A DNA stretch of 64,000 nucleotides from Agromyces mediolanus (GCF_023715325.1 NZ_JAMBNX010000005.1:186001-250000); one strand, 5' to 3'. Counted from the first letter of the stretch, positions 40,871-50,710 are shown. Numbers and translations are program-made. The notes: generated by a model not told the origin, from the letters alone.

Positions 40871-42496
40871 ATGCCCCACCCCCACAGATCCCGCACGCGG
40901 CACGCCGTGCTCATGGCCGTGCTCGCCGCGACGGGCCTCGCGCTCGCCGCCTGCGCCGCGCCCGCCGAGCCGGAACCCGGCGACGACGCCGGCGGCGTGC
41001 CCGCCGACGGCGGCACCCTCACCATCGGCATCCACGCCGACCCCGGCACCCTCGACCCGACCTTCGCCTCGACCTTCACCTCCGTGAGCGTCTTCAACGC
41101 CATGTGCGAGCAGCTCTACGCCGTCGACGCCGACGGCCGGGTGACGCCGCAGCTCGCCGACGGCGAGCCCGAGTTCGACGACGAGGGCCGTGTGGCCACC
41201 GTGCGGCTGCGGGAGGGCGTGCGGTTCCAGGACGGCACCCCGTTCGACGCCGCCGCCGTGAAGGCGACCCTCGACCGCTACCTCACCGCCGAGGGCTCGC
41301 AGCGCACGAACGAGCTCGATGCGCTCGCCGAGGTCGCCGTCGTCGACGAGCACACCGTCGAGCTGCACCTCAGTGGGCCGATCGCCCGCGGCGTCTTCGA
41401 CGTGATGTTCACCGACCGCGCCGGCATCATGCTCTCGCCGACCGCGTTCGAGGCGGCCGGCGCCGACTTCGAGCGGGCGCCCGTCTGCGTCGGCCCGTTC
41501 GAGTTCTCCAGCCGGGTGGCCCAGGACAGCGTCGTGCTCGTCCCCGACGACGAGTACTACGACCGGGACGAGGTGCACCTCGACGAACTCGTCTACCGGG
41601 TCATCCCCGACACGAGTGTGCGCGCGACGAACCTGCTCTCGGGCGACATCGACGTGATGGAGAAGGCGACGCCGACCGAGCTCGCCGTGCTCGAGGGCGG
41701 GGCAGGGGTCCGGGTCGAGCAGTTCCCGAGCCTCGGGTACTACAACCTCGAGATCAACATCGGCAATGTCGCCGGTGCCACCGAGCCGCCGGGCCAGCGC
41801 GACACCCCGCTCGCCACCGATGCCCGCATCCGCGAGGCCCTCGCCCTGAGTCTCGACCGCGAGGCGTTGAACGCGGCCGTCTTCGGCGGTGCGTACGCGC
41901 CGGCGTGCGGCTTCATGGCGCCGTCGAGCCCGCTCGCGAGCGAGCAGACCCTCGGATGCGACGCCCCAGACCCGGAACGCGCCGCCGAGCTGCTCGCCGA
42001 GGCGGGAGTCGAGACGCCGTTCCGTATCGAGCTGATGTTGAACCAGCAGCCGGAGTTCCGCCGGCTCGCCGAAGCCATCCGATCGATGGCGGGCGAGGCC
42101 GGGTTCGACGTCGTCCTCGACGTGCAGGAGTCGACGACCGCCGTCGACCGCGGCTACGCCGGCGACTTCGAGATGTACCTGAACTCCTGGTCCGGGCGCA
42201 TCGACCCCGACGCGAACATCAGCCTCTTCGCGATGAGCTCGAGTCCGCGCAGCATGTCGAAGTACCACGACGCCGACGTCGACCGGCTGCTCGTCGAGGC
42301 GCGCTCGAGCCTCGACGACGAGGCCCGCGTCGCCGCCTACGACGAGCTCGACCGTCGGCTCGACCGCGACCGGCCGTATGTCTACCTCGTCCGTCCGACG
42401 AACCTGATCGGCGTGCGCGACGGAGTGCTCGGCCTCGAGTACCGGCCGAACGGCAGCGTGATTGCCGGACGCGCCGGCTTCGCCGAGACCGGATGA
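40871..42496 (+). CDS. ABC transporter solute-binding lipoprotein 3 (family 5)
   Basis: 541 aa. Lipobox LAAC, then GGTLTIGIHADPGTLDPT and the family 5 pattern. Related to SBP1/SBP2 (same GVRFQDGTPFDAAAVKATLDRY, VCVGPFEFSSRVAQDSVVLV) but more diverged in the C-terminal lobe. AGGAG stands 6 nt before the ATG. It heads the second block, with an amidohydrolase and the permeases after it, so it is probably the core binding protein of this importer. Confidence 0.88.
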   Translation: MPHPHRSRTRHAVLMAVLAATGLALAACAAPAEPEPGDDAGGVPADGGTLTIGIHADPGTLDPTFASTFTSVSVFNAMCEQLYAVDADGRVTPQLADGEPEFDDEGRVATVRLREGVRFQDGTPFDAAAVKATLDRYLTAEGSQRTNELDALAEVAVVDEHTVELHLSGPIARGVFDVMFTDRAGIMLSPTAFEAAGADFERAPVCVGPFEFSSRVAQDSVVLVPDDEYYDRDEVHLDELVYRVIPDTSVRATNLLSGDIDVMEKATPTELAVLEGGAGVRVEQFPSLGYYNLEINIGNVAGATEPPGQRDTPLATDARIREALALSLDREALNAAVFGGAYAPACGFMAPSSPLASEQTLGCDAPDPERAAELLAEAGVETPFRIELMLNQQPEFRRLAEAIRSMAGEAGFDVVLDVQESTTAVDRGYAGDFEMYLNSWSGRIDPDANISLFAMSSSPRSMSKYHDADVDRLLVEARSSLDDEARVAAYDELDRRLDRDRPYVYLVRPTNLIGVRDGVLGLEYRPNGSVIAGRAGFAETG

Positions 42497-42500
42497 CCCG

Positions 42501-42533
42501 CCGGCAGCCGCGGCACCTGGCCGCGGCTGCCGG
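42501..42533 (+). terminator. Hairpin between SBP3 and amidohydrolase 3
   Basis: A perfect 13-bp stem (CCGGCAGCCGCGG with CCGCGGCTGCCGG), 7-nt loop, 4 nt after the stop. Probably lowers transcription into the downstream genes, as often seen after SBP genes. Confidence 0.55.
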
Positions 42534-42588
42534 GAACACGGCCCGCGATCCGGGCCGACCCACCGAACCACGAGAAAGGCCCACCAGC

Positions 42589-44250
42589 ATGACCACCGCC
42601 ACCCGCGACGCAGATCTCATCCTGCACAACGGTCTGATCACCACCCTCAGCTCCGACGAGACCGTGCCGGCCGAGACCACCGCGATCGCCCTGCGCGGCG
42701 ACCGGGTGCTGGCCGTCGGCTCGGATGCCGAGCTCGAAGCGGCACATCGCGGACCGTCCACCCGGATGGTCGACCTCGAGGGCCGGCGCGTCGTTCCCGG
42801 ACTCATCGACTCGCACGTGCACTTCGTCCGTGCCGGACGCACCTGGAACGACGAGGTGCGCTGGGAGGACGTCTACGACCTCGCCGACGGGCTCGCGGCG
42901 ATCACCGCCCGCGCCGCGGAGATCGGACCCGGACGATGGATCCGCGTCATCGGCGGCTGGGACGAGCGCCAGTTCGCCGGCGGCCGGGGGCCGAGCCGGG
43001 CCGAGCTCGACGCCGCCGCCCCGCAGAACCCCGTGTACGTGCAGATGCAGTACAGCTACGCCGTGTTCAACACGCTCGGCATGACCGAGCTCGGCCTCGA
43101 CGAGGCGGGCGTCGCGGCGAGCCCCGATCCGGCCGGCTTCGAGCGCGACGAGACCGGCGCGCTCACCGGCCGCGGCGACGGGATGCCGTTGATGACCTGG
43201 TTCTATGCGAAGCTCCCCGCCCCGACGCTGGCCGAGCAGACCGCCTCGACCGCGGCGCTCTCGGTCGAGTTCGCCCGGCTCGGCATGACGGGCGCGATCG
43301 ACGGCGGCGGCGTCAACACCGGGCCGAGCGCCTATGGGCCCATCCATGGCGCCTGGCGCGACGGCGAGCTGAAGACGCGGGTGCGGCTGTTCAAGCACAG
43401 CACCGCCGAGGGCACCGAGGACGAGGACTTCGCCGGATATCTGCGCTTCGAGTCGCCGGGCTTCGGCGACGACGTGCTCCGGATGAGCGGGATGGGCGAG
43501 GTCATCCTCTTCCGCTCGCACGACCGCATCGCGGCTCCCGGGGACGTCAGCGACGAAGCGATGGCGGAGACGAAGGCGCTCTTCCTGCGGTTCGCCGAGC
43601 GCGGCTGGGCCGTGCAGGTGCACGTGCACCAACGGGAGTACTTCCTGCGCCTGCTCGACGTCATGGAGGAGGTGCACCGGGTGCACCCGATCGACGAGCT
43701 CCGCTGGGGCTTCGTGCACGCCGAGTCCACCTACGCCGAGGACATCCCGCGGTTGCGTGCGCTCGGCATCGGCATGCTCTTCCAGTCGCTGCTCCGGCTC
43801 AACGGCGAGGAGGCCATCGCGGTCTGGGGCGCCGAGCGGGTCGCCCGCTCGCCGGAGCTGCGCGATCTGCTCGACGCCGGCATCCCCGTCGGGCTCGGCT
43901 CGGACGCGATGCGGGTGGCCTCCTACAACCCCTGGTCGAGCCTCGAGTGGTTCCTCACGGGGTTGACGGTCACCGGCACGCCGACCCTTGCGGCGCCGCA
44001 TCTGATCAGCCGGGAGGAGGCGCTGCGCGGCTACACGCACGGCGGCGCCTGGTTCACCCGCGAGGAGGAGCTGCGCGGTCGGCTCGTGCCCGGTCAGCTC
44101 GCCGATCTCGCGGTGCTCTCGGACGACTACTTCACGATCCCGGTGGAGGAGATCCGCCATCTGAGCTCGGTCCTCACCCTCCTCGGCGGCGAGCCGGTCT
44201 GGGACGGCGCCGGCCTGCTCTCCGGCGCGCACGAACCGGTCACCTCATGA
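42589..44250 (+). CDS. YtcJ-like amidohydrolase 3
   Basis: 553 aa, Amidohydrolase_3 family. Metal site GLIDSHVHFVRAGRTWNDEVRW (the HxH near 77-79), then VHVHQREY (about 345), GFVHAES (about 376) and LGSDAMR (about 436). YtcJ-type enzymes hydrolyse N-acyl or cyclic imide-like substrates; few are characterised. It is a paralogue of the gene at 48147 (same RTWNDE, GGVN, DFAGYLRFE, ALRGYT). Its stop overlaps the ATG of the permease by 4 nt. Confidence 0.83.
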   Translation: MTTATRDADLILHNGLITTLSSDETVPAETTAIALRGDRVLAVGSDAELEAAHRGPSTRMVDLEGRRVVPGLIDSHVHFVRAGRTWNDEVRWEDVYDLADGLAAITARAAEIGPGRWIRVIGGWDERQFAGGRGPSRAELDAAAPQNPVYVQMQYSYAVFNTLGMTELGLDEAGVAASPDPAGFERDETGALTGRGDGMPLMTWFYAKLPAPTLAEQTASTAALSVEFARLGMTGAIDGGGVNTGPSAYGPIHGAWRDGELKTRVRLFKHSTAEGTEDEDFAGYLRFESPGFGDDVLRMSGMGEVILFRSHDRIAAPGDVSDEAMAETKALFLRFAERGWAVQVHVHQREYFLRLLDVMEEVHRVHPIDELRWGFVHAESTYAEDIPRLRALGIGMLFQSLLRLNGEEAIAVWGAERVARSPELRDLLDAGIPVGLGSDAMRVASYNPWSSLEWFLTGLTVTGTPTLAAPHLISREEALRGYTHGGAWFTREEELRGRLVPGQLADLAVLSDDYFTIPVEEIRHLSSVLTLLGGEPVWDGAGLLSGAHEPVTS

Positions 44251-45203
44251 TCCTGTACCTCGTCAACCGCATCGGGCAGGCGCTCATCACGCTGCTGCTC
44301 GCGGTCGTCGTCGTCTTCCTCGGCGTGCGCGCCCTGCCCGGGGACGCCGCCACGGCGATGGCCGGGCAGGAGGGCACCCCGGAGACGATCGACGCGATCC
44401 GGGAGCTCTACGGGCTCGACCAGCCGCTGCCGGTGCAGTTCGTGAAGTACCTCGGGCAGCTCCTGCAGGGCGACTTCGGCCGATCGACCAGCACCGGGGT
44501 GCCCGTGAACGAGGTCATCGCGCGCGCCCTCCCGGTGACGCTCGAGCTCGCAGTCCTGGCCATGCTCGTCGCGGTCGCCGTCGGCATCCTGCTCGGCGTC
44601 GTCGCCGCGGTGCGCCAGGGGAAGCCGGCTGAGTGGCTCGTGAACGCGGCCGCCCTGCTCGGGCTCTCGGTGCCGAGCTTCTGGCTCGGACTCATGGCGA
44701 TCCTGCTCTTCTCCGTGATCCTCGGTTGGCTGCCGGCGTCCGGCTTCGTGCCGTTCTCCGAGGATCCGCTCGGCAACCTGGAGCACATGATCATGCCGGC
44801 GCTCATCCTCGGCATGTCGATGGCCGCCGTCGTCATCCGGCAGACGAGGGCCGCGATGCTCGAGTCGCTCGGCGCCGACTACATGCGCACGGCGAAGGCC
44901 AAAGGCCTGAATCCGCGCGAGGTCGTCTTCGGGCATGGCCTGCGCAACAGCCTCATCTCGGTCGTGACGATCGTCGGCCTGCAGCTCGGCTTCCTCATCT
45001 CGGGGGCCGTCGTCACCGAGCAGGTCTTCGTGATCCCCGGCATCGGCAAGCTGACCCTCGACGCGATCTTCACGCGGGACTACCCGATGATCCAGGGGGT
45101 CGTGCTCGTCGTGGCCGCCGCGTACATCCTGATCAACCTGCTGACCGATGTCGTCTACTCGATCATCGACCCGCGTATCCGTGTGAGAGGGGAGGCGCAC
45201 TGA
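44247..45203 (+). CDS. ABC transporter permease (DppB/OppB-type)
   Basis: 318 aa, six membrane helices. Typical BPD-transport features: GDAATAMAGQEGTPETIDAIRELYGLDQPLPVQFVKYLG after the first helix and the coupling (EAA) loop LGADYMRTAKAKGLNPREVVFGHGLRN. It forms the pore with the next gene. Overlaps both neighbours (ATGA, TGATG), so translation is coupled. Confidence 0.93.
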   Translation: MILYLVNRIGQALITLLLAVVVVFLGVRALPGDAATAMAGQEGTPETIDAIRELYGLDQPLPVQFVKYLGQLLQGDFGRSTSTGVPVNEVIARALPVTLELAVLAMLVAVAVGILLGVVAAVRQGKPAEWLVNAAALLGLSVPSFWLGLMAILLFSVILGWLPASGFVPFSEDPLGNLEHMIMPALILGMSMAAVVIRQTRAAMLESLGADYMRTAKAKGLNPREVVFGHGLRNSLISVVTIVGLQLGFLISGAVVTEQVFVIPGIGKLTLDAIFTRDYPMIQGVVLVVAAAYILINLLTDVVYSIIDPRIRVRGEAH

Positions 45204-46093
45204 TGAGCCTCACGACCCCGGTTCCAAGCGTTCACGCCCCGCGGAGCGCGAAGCGCTCGGCCAGGTGGCGCGTGCTCAGGAAGGCACTGCGCACCCCGTC
45301 GGGCATCGTCGGCCTGACCGTCGCGATCGGTATGGTCGCCCTCGGCCTGCTCGCCCCGGTGATCGCCCCGTACCCCGCGGAGGCGACGGACTTCGGTGCG
45401 CTCCTCCAGCCGCCGTCGGCCGCGCACCTCCTCGGCACCGACGAGCTCGGCCGGGACCAGTTCTCGCGCGTGCTCTACGGCATCGGGGCCTCCGTGCAGA
45501 TCGGCCTGCTCTCCGTGCTCATCGCCGCGATCGTCGGGGTGCCCCTCGGCCTCGTCGCCGGCTACTTCCGGCGCCTGGACTCGGTGATCGCCCGCCTGCT
45601 CGACGTGATGCTCGCCTTCCCGAATCTCATCCTCGCGGTCGGCCTCGCGGCGATCCTCGGCGCCTCCGCCATGAATGCGACCATCGCGCTCGCGGTCGGG
45701 GCGGTGCCGGGCTTCGCCCGCATCATCCGGGGAGAGGTGTTCCGCCTCCGCGGCCTCGATTTCGTCTCCTCGGCGGTCGCGGCCGGGGCGGGCGATGGAC
45801 GCGTGATGTTCGGGCACATCCTGCCGAACGCCTCGAGCGCGCTGCTCGTCCAGATCACCGTCTCCATCCCGCACGCGGTGCTCGGCGAGGCGGCGCTCTC
45901 CTTCCTCGGCCTCGGCATCAGGCCGCCCGCCCCCTCACTCGGCACGATGCTCTCGAACGCGCAACCGTTCCTGCAGACCGCCCCGTGGATGGCGATCTTC
46001 CCCGGCCTCGTCATCATCGCGATCACCTTGGCCTTCAACCTGTTCGGCGACGCCCTGCGCGACGCCCTCGACCCGAAGGGACGGAGACGATGA
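45203..46093 (+). CDS. ABC transporter permease (DppC/OppC-type)
   Basis: 296 aa. N-terminal helix, then LLGTDELGRDQFSRVLYGIGASVQIG, a hallmark of DppC/OppC, and the EAA loop FVSSAVAAGAGDGRVMFGHILPN. Ends NLFGDALRDALDPKGRRR, typical. Partner of the preceding permease. Its stop overlaps the ATG of the ATPase gene. Confidence 0.93.
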   Translation: MSLTTPVPSVHAPRSAKRSARWRVLRKALRTPSGIVGLTVAIGMVALGLLAPVIAPYPAEATDFGALLQPPSAAHLLGTDELGRDQFSRVLYGIGASVQIGLLSVLIAAIVGVPLGLVAGYFRRLDSVIARLLDVMLAFPNLILAVGLAAILGASAMNATIALAVGAVPGFARIIRGEVFRLRGLDFVSSAVAAGAGDGRVMFGHILPNASSALLVQITVSIPHAVLGEAALSFLGLGIRPPAPSLGTMLSNAQPFLQTAPWMAIFPGLVIIAITLAFNLFGDALRDALDPKGRRR

Positions 46094-47085
46094 ACGTGCT
46101 CGAAGTCGCCGATCTCGGCGTCACATTCGCGACGGAGGACGGCCCGGTCGTCGCCGTCGACCGGCTCGACTACGAGGTGCGGGAGGGGGAGATCCTCGCG
46201 ATCGTGGGCGAGTCCGGCTGCGGTAAGAGCGTCGGCGTGCTGTCGCTGCTCGGCCTGCAGCCCGGCAACTCGACCGTCTCCGGACGAGTCAGCTACCGCG
46301 GTGAAGATCTGCTCACCGTGTCCGAGTCGCGGCTCCGGGGGCTCCGTGGACGCGATATCGCGTACATCTTCCAAGACCCGATGACCGCGCTCAATCCATT
46401 GATGACGGTCGGCACCCAGGTCGCCGAAACCCTCAGGAAGCACCTGGGCATGAGCAAAGCGGCCGCGCGCGAGCGCGTGGTCGAGCTGCTGGAGCTCGTG
46501 GGGATCCCCGCGGCACGGGAGCGGCTCGGGGTGTACCCCCACCAGCTCTCCGGAGGCATGCGGCAGCGGGTCATGATCGCCATGGCGATCGCCTGCGACC
46601 CGAAGCTGCTGATCGCCGACGAGCCGACGACCGCCCTGGACGTCACCGTGCAGGCGGGCATCATCGAGACGCTGAAGGAGCTGCGCGACCGCCTCGGCAT
46701 GGCGATCGTGATCATCACCCACGACATGGGGGTCGTCGCCGACATCGCCGACCGGGTCGTCGTCATGTACGCGGGCAAGGCCATCGAATCCGCCCCCGTC
46801 GTCGAGCTGTTCGCGCACCCGACCCATCCGTACACTCGCGGGCTGCTGCAGGCGGTGCCGCAACGCGGGCAGCACGCCACGGCGCACCGGCTGAAAGGCA
46901 TCTCGGGCAACGTGCCGGTGCTCCGAAGCACGGCGGTCGCCTGCTCCTTCGCCGATCGCTGCGCCTTCGCGAGCGATGCCTGCCGAGCGGTGCGCCCCGA
47001 GCCGGCCCCGATCGCCGGCGCCGGCCACACGGTCGCGTGCCTGCACCCCCAGACCGAACCCCTCCTGCTCCAGAAGGGAGCCTGA
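46090..47085 (+). CDS. ABC transporter ATP-binding protein (DppD/OppD-type)
   Basis: 331 aa. Walker A GESGCGKSVG (about 39-48), signature LSGGMRQRVMIAMA, Walker B LLIADEPTTALDV, H-loop ITHDMG. The C-terminal oligopeptide-type cluster with cysteines (CSFADRCAFASDACR) is present, and may bind an Fe-S cluster as in some homologues. ATPase of the importer, paired with the next gene. Confidence 0.93.
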   Translation: MNVLEVADLGVTFATEDGPVVAVDRLDYEVREGEILAIVGESGCGKSVGVLSLLGLQPGNSTVSGRVSYRGEDLLTVSESRLRGLRGRDIAYIFQDPMTALNPLMTVGTQVAETLRKHLGMSKAAARERVVELLELVGIPAARERLGVYPHQLSGGMRQRVMIAMAIACDPKLLIADEPTTALDVTVQAGIIETLKELRDRLGMAIVIITHDMGVVADIADRVVVMYAGKAIESAPVVELFAHPTHPYTRGLLQAVPQRGQHATAHRLKGISGNVPVLRSTAVACSFADRCAFASDACRAVRPEPAPIAGAGHTVACLHPQTEPLLLQKGA

Positions 47086-47087
47086 GC

Positions 47088-48119
47088 ATGGCCGAGCAGC
47101 AGAACGGCGACGCCCCCGTGCTCGTCCTGCGAGACTTGGTGAAGCACTACCAGGTGCCGGGCGGCACGGTCCGCAGCGTCGACGGCGTCGACCTCGTCAT
47201 CGGCCGCGGCGAGATCGTCGGCCTCGTCGGCGAGTCCGGCAGCGGGAAGTCCACCATCGGCAAGATGGCGGTCGCACTCATCTCGCCGAGCTCCGGCAGC
47301 GTCGAGCTCGACGGGGTCGACCTCGCTGCGTTGCCGAAGCGGCGGGTGCGCGCCATGCGGAAGCGCTTCAACATCGTCTTCCAGGACCCCGGATCGTCGA
47401 TCAACCCGCGCACCACCGTCGGCGATGCGATCTCCGAGCCGCTGCGCATCCATCGCATCGTGCCGCGACGTCGCATCGACGAGCGGGTCGCCGAGCTGCT
47501 GGAACAGGTCGGCCTGCGTCCGGACACGGCGGCCAGGTACCCGCACGAGCTGTCCGGCGGCCAGCGCCAGCGGGTGAGTCTCGCGCGTGCGCTCGCCGCG
47601 GGGCCGGAGCTGCTCGTCGCGGACGAGCCGACCTCGGCGTTGGACGTCTCGGTGCAGGCCTCGGTGCTGAACCTCGTGGCCGACCTGCAGCAGAACCTCG
47701 GGTTCGCCTGCCTGTTCATCAGCCACGATCTCTCGGCGATCGAGTACCTCGCCGACCGGATCGCGGTGATGTACCTCGGCCGCATCGTCGAGGTCGCCGA
47801 TCGGCGCGACCTGTTCGAGCGGCCGATGCACCCCTACACGGACGTGCTGTTGCAGGCGGCGCCCGTGGCGGACCCGGTCGAGCAGCGGGGGCGGGAGCGG
47901 GTCGTGCTCCGCGGTGAGATCCCGAGCCCGATGAATCCGCCGAGCGGCTGCAGCTTCCATCCGCGCTGCCCGCTCGCCACGGAGGTGTGCCGCACCACCG
48001 AACCGGCGCTGCGCACCGTGCAGCGTGCCGACGGCCGCACCGCGCAGGTCGCGTGCCACCTGGTCGGCGACGACGGCGTGCGCGCCGCGCTCCCCGCCGA
48101 ATCCGTTCCCGTCGGCTGA
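47088..48119 (+). CDS. ABC transporter ATP-binding protein (DppF/OppF-type)
   Basis: 343 aa. Walker A GESGSGKSTIGK, Q-loop FQDPGSSINPR, signature LSGGQRQRVSLARAL, Walker B LLVADEPTSALDV, H-loop ISHDLS, and the cysteine cluster CSFHPRCPLATEVCR. With DppD it powers uptake. I start at ATG 47088; an ATG-like reading further upstream overlaps the previous gene. Confidence 0.93.
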   Translation: MAEQQNGDAPVLVLRDLVKHYQVPGGTVRSVDGVDLVIGRGEIVGLVGESGSGKSTIGKMAVALISPSSGSVELDGVDLAALPKRRVRAMRKRFNIVFQDPGSSINPRTTVGDAISEPLRIHRIVPRRRIDERVAELLEQVGLRPDTAARYPHELSGGQRQRVSLARALAAGPELLVADEPTSALDVSVQASVLNLVADLQQNLGFACLFISHDLSAIEYLADRIAVMYLGRIVEVADRRDLFERPMHPYTDVLLQAAPVADPVEQRGRERVVLRGEIPSPMNPPSGCSFHPRCPLATEVCRTTEPALRTVQRADGRTAQVACHLVGDDGVRAALPAESVPVG

Positions 48120-48146
48120 ACGACGAACCCGAGAGGACCGAACGAC

Positions 48147-49802
48147 ATGACCGCACGACCGGACACCATCCTGACCGGGGGCCGGATCACGACCCTCGCC
48201 GAAGACGGCCGGACCCCGGCCGACGCCGAAGCGATCGCCATCGGCGACGGCCGCGTCACCGCCGTCGGCACCGACGAAGAGATCCGGGCACTCGCCGGGC
48301 CGGGGGCGACGGAGTACCGGCTCGACGGGCGCCGGGTCATCCCCGGCCTCATCGACGGGCACATCCATGCGCTCCGCGCCGGCCGCACCTGGAACGACGA
48401 GCTTCGCTGGGAGAACGTCTACGACCTGGACGTCGCGCTCGAGCTGATCCGGGCGGAGGCCGATCGCGTGCCTGCGGGCACCTGGATCCGGGTCGTCGGG
48501 GGCTGGCACGACGGGCAGTTCCCGCAGGGTCGCGGACCGACGCGCGACGAGCTCGACGCGGTCGCGCCGCACCACCCGGTCTACGTCCAGACCCGCTACG
48601 AGTACGCCCAGCTGAACACGCTGGCGATGGAGCGGATGGGGCTCGACGAGGACCGGGCGGCGGAGGTCGAAGCCGGCGCGACCAGGGCCGCAGGGAACGG
48701 CCGATTCGAGCGGGACGCCGAAGGACGGCTCACCGGCCGGGGCTTCGGCATCGCCCTGATGAGCTGGTTCTACCGGCAGCTGCCGGTGCCGAGCTTCGAG
48801 GAGCAGGTCGCCTCCACGGCCGCGCTGTCGACGGAGTTCGCGAGGCTCGGGATGACGGGGGTCGTCGACGGCGGCGGGGTCAACTCCGGCCCGGACGCCT
48901 ACGGCGCCATGTACGAGGCGTGGCGCCGCGGCGGCCTGAAGACGAGGGTCCGTCTCTTCAAGCACCCCACCCAGGACGGCACCGAGCGCGAGGACTTCGC
49001 CGGCTACCTGCGCTTCGAGCATCCGCACTTCGGCGACGGCATCCTGCGCGTCTCCGGGCTGGGCGAAGTGGTGCTCTGGCGCAGCCACGACGGCTTCGGC
49101 GTGCCCGGCGACATCTCGGCCGAATCGGCCGAGGAGATGTTCGAGATCCTCTCCGAGGCCGCCGCCGCAGGGTGGACCGTGCAGCTGCACGTGCACTCCG
49201 ACGAGTTCTACGAGCTCGCGCTCGAGGTCTGGGAGCGGGTGCACGCGGTGCATCCCATCGACGGCCTGCGCTGGACGATGGTGCATGCCGAGCCGGTGCA
49301 GGCCGCCGACATCCCGCGGCTCGCCCGTCTCGGAGTCGGGGTCAGCATGCAGTCGTTGATGCGGCTGTCCGGCGAGTCCGCGATCGCACGCTGGGGCGCC
49401 GAGCGGATCGCCGCGGCGCCGCCCGTGCGCGCGCTGCTCGATGCGGGCATCCCGATGCCGCTCGGCTCCGACGCCATGCGGGTCGCGAACTACAACCCCT
49501 TCGTGAGCCTGCAGTGGTTCGTCACCGGCCTGACCGTGTCCGGGACGCCGACGGTGCGCGGCGAGAATCTGCACAGCCGGCTCGAGGCACTGCGGGGCTA
49601 CACGCTGCAGTCGGCCTGGAGCACGTTCGAGGAGCACGAGCGCGGCAGCCTCGAACCGGGGAAGCTCGCCGACCTCGCCGTGCTCTCCGCCGACTACTTC
49701 GAGGTGCCGGCGGAGCAGATCCACACCATCGTCTCGGAGCTCACCCTGCTCGGCGGCGAGGCCGTTTGGGATACTCGGGCGGTGGGTCGTGCGGCGCGCT
49801 GA
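48147..49802 (+). CDS. YtcJ-like amidohydrolase 4
   Basis: 551 aa. Paralogue of the 42589 gene, about 60 percent identical by eye along the whole length. Metal site GLIDGHIHALRAGRTWNDELRW, LHVHSDEF (about 348), MVHAEP (about 375) and LGSDAMR (about 440). The residues around the pocket differ (HIHAL against HVHFV), so substrate range may differ. Last gene of the transport operon, followed by the GntR gene. Confidence 0.84.
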   Translation: MTARPDTILTGGRITTLAEDGRTPADAEAIAIGDGRVTAVGTDEEIRALAGPGATEYRLDGRRVIPGLIDGHIHALRAGRTWNDELRWENVYDLDVALELIRAEADRVPAGTWIRVVGGWHDGQFPQGRGPTRDELDAVAPHHPVYVQTRYEYAQLNTLAMERMGLDEDRAAEVEAGATRAAGNGRFERDAEGRLTGRGFGIALMSWFYRQLPVPSFEEQVASTAALSTEFARLGMTGVVDGGGVNSGPDAYGAMYEAWRRGGLKTRVRLFKHPTQDGTEREDFAGYLRFEHPHFGDGILRVSGLGEVVLWRSHDGFGVPGDISAESAEEMFEILSEAAAAGWTVQLHVHSDEFYELALEVWERVHAVHPIDGLRWTMVHAEPVQAADIPRLARLGVGVSMQSLMRLSGESAIARWGAERIAAAPPVRALLDAGIPMPLGSDAMRVANYNPFVSLQWFVTGLTVSGTPTVRGENLHSRLEALRGYTLQSAWSTFEEHERGSLEPGKLADLAVLSADYFEVPAEQIHTIVSELTLLGGEAVWDTRAVGRAAR

Positions 49803-49875
49803 CCCGGCGCGCCCGGCCACCGGTCATCGGGGGCCAAGTAGGCTGACCGCGACGTCGGACTGGAGGTGAGCGCGA

Positions 49876-50652
49876 GTGCGTTCGAAAGAAGAGTCGGTCG
49901 AAGAGCTTCGGCGGTCGATGGAGGGCATCACCGCCGAGGCCGCGCCGGGGGCGAGTGCGGCTGAGGACATCGCGGCGAAGATCCAACAGCTCATCGTCGA
50001 GAACGACCTCGAGGCGGGCGCCAGGCTCCCGTCCGAGCGCGACCTGGCGCAGACGCTGCAGACGAGTCGGCCGACCGTCAGCCAGGCGATCCGGATCCTC
50101 GTGACGAAGGGGCTCGTCGAGTCGCGCCGCGGCTCCGGGGCCTACGTCACCCGGCGCCCGGAGGCCGGCCTCGCCGCCTCGGTCGATCTGATGCTGGAGC
50201 TCAACCAGGACTCGGTGCCGCAGCTGGCGGACCTGCGCCTGTGGCTCGAGACGATGGGCATCACCCGGGCGATCGAGTGCTGCACCGACGAGGAGATCGA
50301 GGCGTGCGAGGCGGCCCTCGCGACGCTTCGGGACGCCGCGGGCGACACGGCCGCGTGGATGAGCGCCGATACCGCGTTCCACGCGACGGTGGCGCGCGCC
50401 TCCCACAACCCGTACCTCGCCTCCCTCTTCGAGAGCGTGCACGCGACGCTGATCAACTACGAGTACCGCGCCTGGATCCAGGAGGGCACCACGCCGCGCT
50501 GGCTGCGGAGCACGGAGGTCTCCGCGATGGCGGCGCTCCACGATCCGATCCTCGCGGCGCTCCGCTCGCGCGACGAGGAGGCCGGCCGGGTCGCCGTGCT
50601 GCACCACCACTACGTCATGGCGCAGCACCTGGCGCAGGCCCATCAGCTGTAG
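49876..50652 (+). CDS. GntR/FadR-family regulator (FCD domain)
   Basis: 258 aa, GTG start with GGAGGTGA 6 nt before it. wHTH at about 38-95 (GARLPSERDLAQTLQTSRPTVSQAIRILVTKGLVESRRGSGAYV) and FCD ligand domain at about 115-245. FadR-subfamily proteins bind TGGnnnnnCCA dyads, which matches the TGGC-N3-GCCA operators at 32348, 34187, 37398 and 53393. It is the best candidate for the repressor of the island. A TAGGCT box at 49839 is its likely promoter. Confidence 0.85.
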   Translation: MRSKEESVEELRRSMEGITAEAAPGASAAEDIAAKIQQLIVENDLEAGARLPSERDLAQTLQTSRPTVSQAIRILVTKGLVESRRGSGAYVTRRPEAGLAASVDLMLELNQDSVPQLADLRLWLETMGITRAIECCTDEEIEACEAALATLRDAAGDTAAWMSADTAFHATVARASHNPYLASLFESVHATLINYEYRAWIQEGTTPRWLRSTEVSAMAALHDPILAALRSRDEEAGRVAVLHHHYVMAQHLAQAHQL

Positions 50653-50674
50653 CGACCCGTCCACCCGCGGACGA

Positions 50675-50710
50675 TCGGGGCGCGGTCCCGTCAGCGGAGC
50701 CGCGCCCCGA
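50675..50710. terminator. Bidirectional terminator between GntR and aldehyde dehydrogenase genes
   Basis: TCGGGGCGCGG (50675-50685) pairs perfectly with CCGCGCCCCGA (50700-50710), 14-nt loop. Between two convergent genes. Confidence 0.6.
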
